Notes: generated by a model from the sequence alone, not told the origin. DNA of 64,000 nt from Rhodoligotrophos sp. CJ14 (GCF_038811545.1 NZ_CP133319.1:62001-126000); one strand, 5' to 3'. Shown: positions 53,206 through 61,996, counted from the first letter of the stretch. Program-made: numbers and translations.

Positions 53206-53208
53206 CAG
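53198..53208 (+). promoter_or_regulatory. Candidate GntR operator, site D
   Basis: TTGTATGACAG; the TGA within it is the GntR stop codon (53203-53205). It lies 77 bp upstream of the flavin monooxygenase start at 53285. A perfect 10-bp palindrome AATACGTATT (53209-53218) follows at once, in an AT-rich stretch likely to be the promoter. Confidence 0.65.
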
Positions 53209-53284
53209 AATACGTATTACAATATTTACAGCTGCGAGATCGCTGATTACTCTGCCCTCGGGAAAATTCAGGGGGGAGCGGAAA

Positions 53285-54400
53285 ATGTCCGAAGCTCAGA
53301 CCGGCCGACCAAAGGCGAAGCTGCTCGACGACGATAATCCATTCAAGCTCGCGGTGTTCGCCTTCAACGTGAGCGGCGCCACCTCGCTGACCTCCGCTGA
53401 AGGAAGGATCGAGGTCACTTGGCCCGAGACGGTGCATATCGCCACCACGGCCGAAAGGCTCAATTTCGATGCGGTCATTCCGGTATCACGCTGGAAAGGT
53501 TTCGGCGGGGTCAACAATCAGAATGATCGCGCCTTCGAGACCTTGAGCTGGGCAGCCGGTATCGCTGCCATCACCTCCTCGATCCAGGTCTTCGCGACGG
53601 TTCATGTGCCCACCATCCATCCGGTGCGATTGGCAAAGGAAGCCGCCACCATCGACCATATTTCCAACGGCCGGTTCGGCCTCAATGTCGTGGCGGGCTG
53701 GCACGACAAGGAAGTCGAGATGTTCGGCACGAAGGTTGCCGATCACGCCGCGCGCTATGCCATGTCGGATGAATGGCTGACCATCGTGAAACGGATCTGG
53801 GCGGAGGACACATTCGATTTCGAGGGCCAGTTCTTCAGGGTGCCCGGCGCCCATGGCGAGCCAAGGCCGATCCAGCGTCCGTATCCCGTGCTGATGAGCG
53901 CGGGCTCGAGCCCCGCCGGCCGCGACTTCGCCGCGCGGCATACGGAAATAAACTTCATCATGTTCGATAGTTACGAGAAGGCCGCCCAGACCGTCGCCGA
54001 GATCAAGGCCAATGCGCGCGAGAAATATGGCCGCGAGGTCAAGGTCATGACCATGGCGACCATCGCCTGCGCCGATACGGAGCAGGAGGCGAAAGACTAT
54101 TTCGAATATTGCGTCACCGAGAAGGGTGATTGGGAGACCGTCAGAGGCATCCTCGGCACGCTCGACCGCAATTCACAGAGCGTGAATTATAAGGCTGACG
54201 ACATGGCGCGCCGCTACATCGCGGGCTATGGCGCCGTGCCTCTGGTCGGCAGTCCCACGCAGGTGGCAGAAGGCTTTCGTCGCCTGGCGGAGACGGGCCT
54301 GGACGGTGTGACGGTCACCTGGGTGGACTTCCGCAAAGGTCTCGAGATCTACGAGCACAAGCTGCTGCCGCTCCTGCGCGAGGCGGGCTTGCGATCATGA
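53285..54400 (+). CDS. Luciferase-like flavin-dependent monooxygenase (RutA/SfnG-like)
   Basis: 371-residue TIM-barrel protein using FMNH2 and O2. The stretches RWKGFGG near residue 70, ATIDHISNGRFGLNVVAGWH near 120, and GVTVTWVDFRKGLEIYEHKL near the end resemble RutA, which opens the pyrimidine ring, and sulfone monooxygenases. It probably hydroxylates or oxidatively opens a C-N or C-S bond in the imported substrate, but the substrate is unknown. GGGGGAGCGG lies upstream of ATG 53285; the open frame back to 52967 overlaps the GntR gene and is not used. A partner flavin reductase is not seen nearby. Confidence 0.86.
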   Translation: MSEAQTGRPKAKLLDDDNPFKLAVFAFNVSGATSLTSAEGRIEVTWPETVHIATTAERLNFDAVIPVSRWKGFGGVNNQNDRAFETLSWAAGIAAITSSIQVFATVHVPTIHPVRLAKEAATIDHISNGRFGLNVVAGWHDKEVEMFGTKVADHAARYAMSDEWLTIVKRIWAEDTFDFEGQFFRVPGAHGEPRPIQRPYPVLMSAGSSPAGRDFAARHTEINFIMFDSYEKAAQTVAEIKANAREKYGREVKVMTMATIACADTEQEAKDYFEYCVTEKGDWETVRGILGTLDRNSQSVNYKADDMARRYIAGYGAVPLVGSPTQVAEGFRRLAETGLDGVTVTWVDFRKGLEIYEHKLLPLLREAGLRS

Positions 54401-54504
54401 TCAGGGCCCTCTGAGGCGGATCGACCGGCCGATCCCGCGACGGGGCTGGACCTCGCATGCGCGCTGATCGATGATCAAGCGCGCATCAATCTCGGGGTTC
54501 TTCC

Positions 54505-54837
54505 ATGAAAATACCGGAGACGCCATTTACTCTCGTGAACTGGGCCGAGCTGCCTCCAACCATTTATCCCGGCGAGACGGGACGGGCCGAGTGGCGCGAG
54601 ATCAATCTCGGTGACCTCAGGATCAGGCAGGTCGCTTATTCCCCCGATTATGTTGCCGACCACTGGTGTGATCGTGGCCACATTCTCTATGTGCTGAGCG
54701 GTGAGCTGACCATTGAGCTCGGCAATGGCCGCTCCTTCATCCTTTCACCCGGCTCCAGCTTCCATGTGTCTGATTATGGCGATGCGCCCCACCGGGCCTG
54801 TTCCCGGCAGGGCGCGCTGGTGTTCATCGTGGACTGA
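54505..54837 (+). CDS. Small cupin-like protein
   Basis: 110 residues. The barrel is seen in ADHWCDRGHILYVLSGEL (residues 50-67) and SPGSSFHVSDYGDAPHRACS. The HWCxxGH form resembles small cupins with a DHCW-type motif, whose function is not established. It lies 104 bp after the monooxygenase, in the same direction; I see no clear promoter or terminator in that gap, so co-transcription is possible. Confidence 0.75.
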   Translation: MKIPETPFTLVNWAELPPTIYPGETGRAEWREINLGDLRIRQVAYSPDYVADHWCDRGHILYVLSGELTIELGNGRSFILSPGSSFHVSDYGDAPHRACSRQGALVFIVD

Positions 54838-54854
54838 GCCGGCCCTGGAATGCT

Positions 54855-55817
54855 CTATCGCTTCGGCAGATCCCCGGCGCGCTCCCGCTCCTTCAGGGCA
54901 AAGCCAATGAGGTCGAGGATGATGCGGGCGGCGACTTGGCCCGTGAGCCCCGACGTGTCGTAGCACGGCGCCACCTCGACGAGGTCGAAGCCGATCACCT
55001 TGCCCTTCTTGGCGATGCCTTCGAGCAGCGCATTCACCTCATCATAATAGAGGCCACCAGGCGAGGGTGTTCCAGTGCCCCAGGCGATCGATGGATCGAT
55101 GCCATCGATGTCGATCGTCACATAATATTTGTCGCATTGAGGAATGCGATTGAGGGTCTCCTCGATGCCGGCGGCGCGGATTTGCTTGGGGCTCATGATT
55201 ACACTGCCATAGGCCCGCGCGGCCTCGAAATCCGACCGTCCGCTTGAGCCGATGCCGCGGATGCCGAGCTGGGCCATGCCGGTCACATGGTCCATTTCGG
55301 ATGCCCGCCGCATCGGGCTGCCATGGCCAAAGCGCTGACCCGCCCGTTCATCGACGAAATCGAGATGCGCATCGATCTGGATGATGCCGAAGGGCCCATG
55401 ATCGGCCAGGCCTTGCAGGATGGGGATGGTGACCGCGTGATCACCGCCAATGCCGACCACCATACCGCCGCGATCCGCAATGGCCTTCACCGCATCGCGC
55501 GTGTTCTCGAAACAGGCCTGCAGGTCCCCATGCACCATGTCCACATCGCCGCAATCGACGATCCGCCAGGGCGGGCCGAGATAGACGTCGTCACGCTCCG
55601 GATCATAGGAGCCGGAAAGACCGAAGGAATAGATCGAGGATGAATCGCGCACGCCGCGCGGCCCCATCTTGGCCCCCGAGCGGTATTGGGTGGTCATGTC
55701 GAAGGGAATGCCGAGAATGCCCACATCGGCATTGAAGGTCGATAGATCCGTTACGATCGGGAACTTCCCGAACGACGTGATGCCCGTATAGGGCAGGTTG
55801 AGTTTTGGCCGTGCCAT
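54855..55817 (-). CDS. Arginase/agmatinase-family ureohydrolase
   Basis: 320 residues. The binuclear Mn site is complete: GIGGDHAVTIPIL (His), IQIDAHLDFVD (Asp, His, Asp) and TIDIDGIDPS (two Asp). It hydrolyses a guanidino compound to urea and an amine; guanidinobutyrate, guanidinopropionate and agmatine are the usual substrates, and the segment that would discriminate is not diagnostic by eye. Start 55817 has GGAGGAGAC upstream; the longer frame to 55949 covers the permease end. It follows two amino-acid-type ABC permeases. Confidence 0.88.
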   Translation of the reverse strand: MARPKLNLPYTGITSFGKFPIVTDLSTFNADVGILGIPFDMTTQYRSGAKMGPRGVRDSSSIYSFGLSGSYDPERDDVYLGPPWRIVDCGDVDMVHGDLQACFENTRDAVKAIADRGGMVVGIGGDHAVTIPILQGLADHGPFGIIQIDAHLDFVDERAGQRFGHGSPMRRASEMDHVTGMAQLGIRGIGSSGRSDFEAARAYGSVIMSPKQIRAAGIEETLNRIPQCDKYYVTIDIDGIDPSIAWGTGTPSPGGLYYDEVNALLEGIAKKGKVIGFDLVEVAPCYDTSGLTGQVAARIILDLIGFALKERERAGDLPKR

Positions 55818-55840
55818 GCTTTGTCTCCTCCCTGGTTGGA

Positions 55841-56536
55841 TCAGTGAATGGTCGCGATCTGCTCGCGACCGCGTTCGAGGCGGCGGAACCGGCTGGTTCG
55901 GCGTTCGATGAGGTCGAGGGCTCCGGCAACGGCGGCCGTCAGAGCCCAATAGAGAAGCGCAATGGTGAGAAAGACTTCCGCCGGGGCGAAGGTGCGGCCG
56001 ATGATCATCTGCGAGATATAGGTGAGCTCGGCAACCGTAATGATCGACAGCACCGCCGATTCCTTGATCAGTGTGATCGTTAGATTGGCGGATGCGGGAA
56101 TGAGATAGCCCAGAAGCTGCGGAAAGATCACCTTGCGGAAGGCTAATCCCCGATGCATGCCCAGCGCGGTTGCGGCCTCGCGCTGACCAGCCGGCACCGA
56201 GAGAATGGCGCCGCGGACAATCTCAGCGAAATAGCCGCTGGCATAGACGGCGAGCATGGCAATGCCCACCACCTGCGGGCTCAAGCGAATGCCAAGGAAG
56301 GGCAGGCCGAAAAACACGAGAAAGATCTGGATCAGGAACGGGATGTTGCGGACGAGCTCGATGAGAGCGAGGGCTGGCAAAGCGAGAATGCGCCGGCCCG
56401 ATAATAGGGCGAGCGCCAAAAGGACCCCGCCGATGAAGCCCAGGGGCAGGGCGGCTGCGCAGATCGCCACGGTGACGAGAAGCCCATGGGCAAACAGCCC
56501 CGCATTACCCAGGATGACGGAAGGATCGAAACTCAT
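55841..56536 (-). CDS. Amino-acid ABC transporter permease (HisM/GlnP-type)
   Basis: 231 residues with about five membrane segments. LALIELVRNIPFLIQIFLVF near residue 60 and the EAA loop REAATALGMHRGLAFRKVIF near 130 are typical of polar amino acid importers. The start overlaps the upstream permease stop by 4 bp. Together they form the heteromeric channel for the binding protein at 57254-58102. No matching ATPase gene is present in the window. Confidence 0.89.
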   Translation of the reverse strand: MSFDPSVILGNAGLFAHGLLVTVAICAAALPLGFIGGVLLALALLSGRRILALPALALIELVRNIPFLIQIFLVFFGLPFLGIRLSPQVVGIAMLAVYASGYFAEIVRGAILSVPAGQREAATALGMHRGLAFRKVIFPQLLGYLIPASANLTITLIKESAVLSIITVAELTYISQMIIGRTFAPAEVFLTIALLYWALTAAVAGALDLIERRTSRFRRLERGREQIATIH

Positions 56537-57198
56537 GCGCCCACCGCTCGCATGCGGGCATCGAGCCGGCGCGTCAGCATGCTGAGGCTGAACAGCATGA
56601 TGAAATAGAGCACGGCCGCTGCCGCAAAGGCCTGAATCGGCTGGTAAGTCACGTTCATCACGTTCTGGGCTGTGCGGGTGAGCTCGACCACGGTGATAAC
56701 CGAGAGCAGGGGTGACGCCTTCACCAGCATGGTGAACTCGTTCATCAGCGGCGGGATGGTGAGCCGCACCACCTGGGGCAGAATGACTTGCCCCCAGGTG
56801 ATGGCGCGCGGCAGCGCCAGCGCCCTGGCGGCCTCATATTGTCCTGGCGGAATGGCGCTGAGGCCCGCCCGGATGATTTCGGTGACGAAGGCCGCGCTGT
56901 TGAGGCTCAGCGCCAGGACGCCCGCAACCAGCGGCGGCAGGTCTATGCCGGTGAGCCCTGGGAGGCCGTAATAGACAAGGAAAATCTGCACAAGGATGGG
57001 CGTGCCACGGATGAAGCTCATATAGGTTTTGGCGAGCCAGCGCAGCCAAGCCCATGGCGCGGCGCGCATGGCCGTCAGCGCAAGGCCGAAGATCACGCCG
57101 AAGATGGCGCCGAGCAGCGAAACCAGCAGTGTGACCACCGCGCCCTGGAGGAACAGCGGCATTTCGGCAAGCGTGGCGCTGATCTGGAAGCCAGCCAT
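56533..57198 (-). CDS. Amino-acid ABC transporter permease (HisQ/GlnP-type)
   Basis: 221 residues with about five membrane segments; YMSFIRGTPILVQIFLVYYG near residue 62, then an EAA loop at QYEAARALALPRAITWGQVI. It is co-translated with the downstream permease. The 55-bp gap to the binding-protein gene upstream holds no recognisable gene. Confidence 0.89.
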   Translation of the reverse strand: MAGFQISATLAEMPLFLQGAVVTLLVSLLGAIFGVIFGLALTAMRAAPWAWLRWLAKTYMSFIRGTPILVQIFLVYYGLPGLTGIDLPPLVAGVLALSLNSAAFVTEIIRAGLSAIPPGQYEAARALALPRAITWGQVILPQVVRLTIPPLMNEFTMLVKASPLLSVITVVELTRTAQNVMNVTYQPIQAFAAAAVLYFIMLFSLSMLTRRLDARMRAVGA

Positions 57199-57253
57199 GG
57201 GATCACCTCACGTACACCCTGTCCAGCAGGGGAGGTGGCTCAACACTTGCTCC

Positions 57254-58102
57254 TCAGAGAGCGCCTTCGGGGAGATAGCCTTCCTTCGGCGTGGCGAAGG
57301 TGAAGCCGAACCACTTCATCTGCCACTCCTTCAGTTTGCCGCTGTCGTTCAGCGCATCGATCTTGCTATTGATGTACTCGCGCACATCCTTGTCTTCCGG
57401 ACGGGTGACCCAGGCGAGATATTGTGGCTCACCGATCGTCCCGACGACACGGAACGTATCGGGCTGCTTCTTCATCAGCACCGCCGCTGTGGGCGAGGCG
57501 AGCACGATCGCATCCACCTGCCCCGAGGCAAGCGCCACGTGGGTTTCCGGGAATGCCGTATAGAGCTTGAGCTCCGCATAGCCTTCCCCGCCCTTTTCCT
57601 TCAGCGATGCGCTATGGGCTTCCGCGACCGGCTGGGGTGATGATGCCATTTGGGTGGCGACCACCTTGCCATTGAGGTCATCGGGGCTCTTGATATCGTC
57701 TTCATCGGCGCGCACCACGATCACATTGTCGAAGCTGCCGATCGGACGGGTATAGGCGTATTTGGCGGCCCGCTCCGCATTGATGCCCACCGATGTGGCC
57801 ACGAAATCGAATTTCTTGGCGAGCAGGCCGGGCAGGATGCCCTGGAACGGCAGGTTCAGCTGGTTGAGCTCAACCCCGAGATCGGCGACGATGGCATTGA
57901 GGATATCCTTGTTATAGCCGACGATCTTGCCGTCCTGCACGAATTCGAATGGCTCGAGGGCGGCCTCGGTCCCGACGGTGAGCTTGCCGCGCTCCTTGAT
58001 CTCTGCGAGAAGGCCATCCGCATGGGCCGCGCCGATCGTGGACAGGGCAAGCAACAGACCGGCGACCGCCGCCATTCCATTCCGAACTGTTCGCGCGATC
58101 AT
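57254..58102 (-). CDS. Amino-acid ABC transporter substrate-binding protein (family 3)
   Basis: 282 residues. Sec signal peptide at about residues 1-28 (ending ALSTIGAAHAD). The mature part begins GLLAEIKERGKLTVGTEAAL and has EPFEFVQDGKIVGYNKDI, the family 3 polar amino acid receptor pattern. The ATG overlaps the Lrp gene stop by 4 bp. Given the neighbouring guanidino enzymes, arginine-like or guanidino acids are plausible ligands. Confidence 0.89.
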   Translation of the reverse strand: MIARTVRNGMAAVAGLLLALSTIGAAHADGLLAEIKERGKLTVGTEAALEPFEFVQDGKIVGYNKDILNAIVADLGVELNQLNLPFQGILPGLLAKKFDFVATSVGINAERAAKYAYTRPIGSFDNVIVVRADEDDIKSPDDLNGKVVATQMASSPQPVAEAHSASLKEKGGEGYAELKLYTAFPETHVALASGQVDAIVLASPTAAVLMKKQPDTFRVVGTIGEPQYLAWVTRPEDKDVREYINSKIDALNDSGKLKEWQMKWFGFTFATPKEGYLPEGAL

Positions 58103-58629
58103 TTCTTTCTCCTCCCGGCAAAACTGGCGACGAATCTTGCCGCCTCTTCTTTTAATGCATGCGCATCCTTGACCACGCCGTGATGCTTGTAGACACGGCC
58201 GATCATGAAGCTTTCGGTATCGGTGATGCCATCGAGGCTCTTGAGCTCATCGAGCAGGAAGCTGTGCAGCTCCGCGGTTGATCCAAGCGTCAGCTCGATG
58301 ATCAGGTCATAAGGTCCCGTCATCGAATAGACCCGCTCGACGAAATCATAGGACGCGAGCCGAGCCGCCACCTCGTCCAGATGCTTGCGCGCAACCTCGA
58401 GCCCGATGATCGCCGCGACGCCTTTGCCACGGCGCAACGGGTCCGTCATGGCTTTCACCGCAATGACGCCATCCTCGATCAGCCGGCGCAGCTTCTTGCG
58501 GGCGGTGGCTTCCGTGACGCCCACGCGCCGTGCGAGCTCGACGGTCGAAAGTCGGCCATCTTCGCTGAGCGCCCCGATGATGGCCTGCTCCACGGCATCC
58601 AGCTCACCGCTTATGTCGGTTTCCAGCAT
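58099..58629 (-). CDS. Lrp/AsnC-family transcriptional regulator
   Basis: 176 residues. N-terminal HTH (about residues 12-60: EQAIIGALSEDGRLSTVELA, VTEATARKKLRRLIEDGVI) and C-terminal RAM ligand domain (ASYDFVERVYSMTGPYDLII). The first gene of the minus-strand transporter-ureohydrolase operon, translationally coupled to the binding protein. It probably senses an amino acid and controls this operon. The 74-bp gap before the M20 gene end may hold its promoter. Confidence 0.87.
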   Translation of the reverse strand: MLETDISGELDAVEQAIIGALSEDGRLSTVELARRVGVTEATARKKLRRLIEDGVIAVKAMTDPLRRGKGVAAIIGLEVARKHLDEVAARLASYDFVERVYSMTGPYDLIIELTLGSTAELHSFLLDELKSLDGITDTESFMIGRVYKHHGVVKDAHALKEEAARFVASFAGRRKK

Positions 58630-58703
58630 TGTAATGGTTGCTCGATGCGCCTTTCAAGCAATCAGGCTAGCCAAACGTGCTGTAATCCGTCAATTGGTTC
58701 TCG

Positions 58704-59939
58704 CTATTTTCCTGTGGCAAGTTCCTCAAGAATGCTCCGTGCCGCCTCTGCCATGACCCGCAAGCCGGCGATGATGTCCTCCGGAGCGGTGTTTTCCTCC
58801 GGCGTGTGGCTGCGCCCGCCGATGCTGGGCACGAACAGCATACCGGCGGGGATCAGCCCTGCGAGGCTCATCGCATCATGCCCCGCGCCACTCGTCATTG
58901 TCCTGGCGCTGAGTTGAAGCCGCTCGGCTGCGCCGGCCAAATGCGCGATCATGCTGGGCGCCATGGCGGCCGGACGCTCGCGCCCGGCTGGCGCTACGGA
59001 TGCGGTCGCCCGGGCCTGGAGAGCGGCCTCATTCGCAAGTTCGCCAACCGCAACAGCGATCTGGTCGAGCATCTCCGTGGATGGGCTGCGATATTCCACG
59101 AGCAATTCGGCACGTTCTGGCACCACATTGAAAGCCCCCGGCGCGATGCTGGCGCCACCCAGGTTGAACACGCAACCCGCACCGCCCTTGGTCAGCGCAA
59201 ACGCGCGGAAAGCGGTCGCGAAGGCAAACAGCGCCTGAGCGGCATCGGATCTCGCATCCATCGGCGTTGTGCCCGCATGATCGGCGCGACCATGGAACGT
59301 CACCCGTGCCCGTCCGATCCCCACGATATCGGTGACGATGCCCACGGCGCGACCTTCGGCTTCAAGCACCGGCCCTTGCTCGATGTGAAGCTCGAGAAAT
59401 CCGAGATGTCGTTGCGGATCAAGCCGCGCGATCTCCGTATTGGCGAGGCCGGCAGCGGCGCGTATCTCGGCGAGTGAGCGACCATCGCGGCTGTTAACCT
59501 GCTCAACTTCATCCCAGCTGAGCGTGCCGCTGAACAGGCGGCTGCCCAGCAGGGGCACGATCGTGCCTTCCTCATCGCTGAACGACACGACCGCAATGCC
59601 GACCGGCCCCGGCGCGCCTGCGGCCATGAAGGCCCGCGCGATCTCCAGGCCCACCATGACGCCCAGCGCCCCATCGAGCCAGCCGCCCATCGGCACCGTG
59701 TCCGTATGCGAGCCGATCAGCAGATAGCGGTCGGCGCCAGGGCTATAGCCGAACACAGTGCCGATGCCGTCGATGCTTGCGACAAGGCCGGCGGCCTCCA
59801 TCCGATCGCGCAGCCAGCGCCGCGCCGCCAGGTCTTCCTCACCGAGCGCGAGCCGGCTGCCGCCCTTGCCGACATCGCCGATTATGGAAAGTTCTCTGAG
59901 CTCGCGCAGCAGCCGCGCGCCATCAACATTGAGATGCAT
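58704..59939 (-). CDS. M20-family amidohydrolase (N-carbamoyl amino acid hydrolase / allantoate amidohydrolase type)
   Basis: 411 residues. Zn ligands are visible in LIGSHTDTVPMGGWLDGALG, FSDEEGTIVP, FLELHIEQGPVLE and TSGAGHDAMSLAG. The conserved arrangement is that of carbamoylases and allantoate/ureidoglycolate hydrolases rather than peptidases. It cleaves an N-carbamoyl or ureido group, giving CO2 and ammonia. It lies 9 bp after the amidinotransferase-like gene, so the two are probably in one operon and act on related nitrogenous compounds. Confidence 0.87.
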   Translation of the reverse strand: MHLNVDGARLLRELRELSIIGDVGKGGSRLALGEEDLAARRWLRDRMEAAGLVASIDGIGTVFGYSPGADRYLLIGSHTDTVPMGGWLDGALGVMVGLEIARAFMAAGAPGPVGIAVVSFSDEEGTIVPLLGSRLFSGTLSWDEVEQVNSRDGRSLAEIRAAAGLANTEIARLDPQRHLGFLELHIEQGPVLEAEGRAVGIVTDIVGIGRARVTFHGRADHAGTTPMDARSDAAQALFAFATAFRAFALTKGGAGCVFNLGGASIAPGAFNVVPERAELLVEYRSPSTEMLDQIAVAVGELANEAALQARATASVAPAGRERPAAMAPSMIAHLAGAAERLQLSARTMTSGAGHDAMSLAGLIPAGMLFVPSIGGRSHTPEENTAPEDIIAGLRVMAEAARSILEELATGK

Positions 59940-59948
59940 GGGGTCTCG

Positions 59949-60941
59949 CTATTCCCGGATGAGAGGCTGATGCGCGCAGCGGAACGAGCCGCCCACCCGG
60001 TATACAGCCTCGTATGGCGTGCGGATCACCTCGAAGCCGCGCGCCTTGAGTTCGGCTGCGACGTAATCATGCGGCTCTTCGGAGGGCATCATCACGGTGC
60101 GGTCATCGAGCACCAGATTGTTGCAGGCGAGATGCCGCTTGGCTGCTTCCTTGCCCACCACGATCCGGTCCCAATTGGCGAGATGATCGGGCAGTCCCTC
60201 GGGAAAGGCATCCATGCACACCACAGCCAGCCCCTCGCGCGGGGTCATGAGCACGCAATCAAGATGCGGGAACAGCGGATCGAGCCTCACCATCTCCACA
60301 TCATAATCGGGCCCGAGCGCGTGTTGCAGCCAGCGGGCGCCCTCGGGGTTCGAGCAATTGCCGGAATGGCCCACCAGGATCTTCTTGCCGAGCACGAAGA
60401 TGTCGCCCCCTTCGAGATAGCCCCAGCCCGGACCATCCGCAGTGTCATCGGCCCCGCCATCCGGCTGGGCGAAATAGCGCGCTCCCCGCTCCATGGTCGA
60501 GGCCAGGATGTGCCGCACCGAAAAACGCTGCCGCCGATGGAACAGCGAGCGCGGGGCGAGCTCGATGACATTATTGCCGATGGTCACGAACGGATCGCGC
60601 AGCCATGGCGTCATGCAGCCATGGTTCTCACCGCGCGGGAAGGCGAGGTTGGCCTCGCTCAATCGCCGCGGCTGATGGATTTTGATGCCAAGGCCGCTCA
60701 GCAGGGCTACCGCGCCGCCGAGCTGCGACTTGAAGGCGGCGAAATAGTCCGGATCAGCTTCAGCAACCGGCCGGCCCTGGTTCTCGATCCAGAAACGCTC
60801 GAAGTCGCCATAGGCGCGCGCCTTCGAATCCGCCAGGAATTTCGGAATGATGAACTGGTCGGCCCAGCCATAGATGCATTCCTTCAGCGTGCCCCATTCA
60901 CTGCTGACGCCGATCGGCGCGAGCCCCGTTTGCGTTTCCAT
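59949..60941 (-). CDS. Amidinotransferase-fold protein (glycine amidinotransferase-like)
   Basis: 330 residues of the penta-fold guanidino-group enzymes. YLEGGDIFVLGKKILVGHSG (Asp), PLFPHLDCVLMTPREG (His) and GGSFRCAHQPLIRE (Cys) give the catalytic triad at about residues 175, 225 and 321. Fold members are amidinotransferases, arginine deiminases and dimethylarginine hydrolases; the HLDC and CAHQPL forms favour the amidinotransferase group (transfer from arginine to an amine). It lies between a LysR regulator and an M20 hydrolase. Confidence 0.82.
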   Translation of the reverse strand: METQTGLAPIGVSSEWGTLKECIYGWADQFIIPKFLADSKARAYGDFERFWIENQGRPVAEADPDYFAAFKSQLGGAVALLSGLGIKIHQPRRLSEANLAFPRGENHGCMTPWLRDPFVTIGNNVIELAPRSLFHRRQRFSVRHILASTMERGARYFAQPDGGADDTADGPGWGYLEGGDIFVLGKKILVGHSGNCSNPEGARWLQHALGPDYDVEMVRLDPLFPHLDCVLMTPREGLAVVCMDAFPEGLPDHLANWDRIVVGKEAAKRHLACNNLVLDDRTVMMPSEEPHDYVAAELKARGFEVIRTPYEAVYRVGGSFRCAHQPLIRE

Positions 60942-60960
60942 GATCCCGTCCTTCGTTGTT

Positions 60961-61896
60961 TCAGGCCTCTAGCAGCGCCGGCATGACGTTATGCGCCTTG
61001 CGCAGGTCCTCGAGAAAGGCATTGAGCACGCGAAGATCCGCCAGGCCTTTCCTCACCGCGAATTCGAAATCCGACTGGAAGGCGAATTCATCCGGCAGTA
61101 GCGGCTTGAGCTCGCCCTTTTCGATCCACGCATCCGCATAATGGCAGGGGAGGAAGCCGATAAACGCGCCGGACCGGATCAGCGCCAGGGTCGCCTCCAT
61201 GTCATAGGCGGTCGCCGCTGCTGTCAATCCCGACATGGGCGAGACCTGCCGATGGACCATGTAGCCGCGCGCCACGAAATCGCAATCCAACACCTCGGCC
61301 CTGCTGAGCGCTTCCGCCGGACGGTTGAACAACCGATGCCGCCGGCCGCAATAGAGCATGTGTTTCTCGCGAAATAGATGCTCGTAATGAAGGCCGGGCA
61401 CGTGGTGATAAAAGGCGGAGATGCCCACATGCAGCCGCCCTTCCAAGAGGCGCTTCTCGATGGTCGCCGGCTCGGCCACATGCAGGTTGATATGGACCGA
61501 ATGATCACGCGAGGTGAACAGGCGGATCGCTTCGTGCAACCGGCAGTCCTGGTTGGTCGTGGTGGTGTCCACGACGCCCACATGCAATTCGCCCACGAGC
61601 TTGCCGCGCAGCTCTCCAATATCCGTCCTGATGGAATCGAGCGCCTCTTCGAGACGGAGCGCGGCCATATAGATGCGCCGCCCCTTATCCGTCAGTTTGA
61701 AGCCGACCCGCCCCCGATCGCACAGCCTGATTCCGAGGCGCGACTCCAGCGTCGACATCTGGGTGCTGATGGTTGAGGCGCTGACATTCAGCTCGGCTTG
61801 CGCACCTGCAAAGCCGCCATTCTCCACCACTTTTACGAAGAGGCGCAGCAGCTTGATGTCGGACGGGGTCAGCTGCGGAACACGACTGAGTGGCAT
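60961..61896 (-). CDS. LysR-family transcriptional regulator
   Basis: 311 residues. Winged HTH at about residues 12-70 (LLRLFVKVVENGGFAGAQAE, VSASTISTQMSTLESRLG) and a LysR ligand domain after residue 95. It is divergent from the DUF1989 gene across a 100-bp region holding a LysR-type box, and lies upstream of the amidinotransferase and M20 genes in the same direction. It is likely to regulate both sides. Confidence 0.87.
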   Translation of the reverse strand: MPLSRVPQLTPSDIKLLRLFVKVVENGGFAGAQAELNVSASTISTQMSTLESRLGIRLCDRGRVGFKLTDKGRRIYMAALRLEEALDSIRTDIGELRGKLVGELHVGVVDTTTTNQDCRLHEAIRLFTSRDHSVHINLHVAEPATIEKRLLEGRLHVGISAFYHHVPGLHYEHLFREKHMLYCGRRHRLFNRPAEALSRAEVLDCDFVARGYMVHRQVSPMSGLTAAATAYDMEATLALIRSGAFIGFLPCHYADAWIEKGELKPLLPDEFAFQSDFEFAVRKGLADLRVLNAFLEDLRKAHNVMPALLEA

Positions 61897-61903
61897 GAAC
61901 TTA

Positions 61904-61922
61904 CTTTCGTCTATAACGAAGC
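61904..61922. promoter_or_regulatory. Candidate LysR box in the divergent region
   Basis: TTCGT, 5 bases, ACGAA (61906-61920) is a 5-bp inverted repeat containing T-N11-A (T61907, A61919). It lies 10 bp before the LysR start and about 75 bp before the DUF1989 start at 61997, as expected for an autoregulated divergent LysR pair. Confidence 0.5.
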
Positions 61923-61996
61923 GAGTTTTTCTTGTTTAATCTTTACCGCAAGCGAGCCCGCCCGCAAACTCCTTGAAAACCAGAAGGAGTGAGGCG

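Noticed and set aside
52967-53284. N-terminal extension of the flavin monooxygenase
   Set aside because: It overlaps the GntR gene end and the operator region; the ATG at 53285 has a purine-rich ribosome site and the family N-terminus.
61897-61996. Possible guanidine riboswitch (ykkC type) before the DUF1989 gene
   Set aside because: DUF1989 genes elsewhere are often under this riboswitch, but the 100-bp leader is short and lacks the conserved stem sequences; a LysR box explains the region better.
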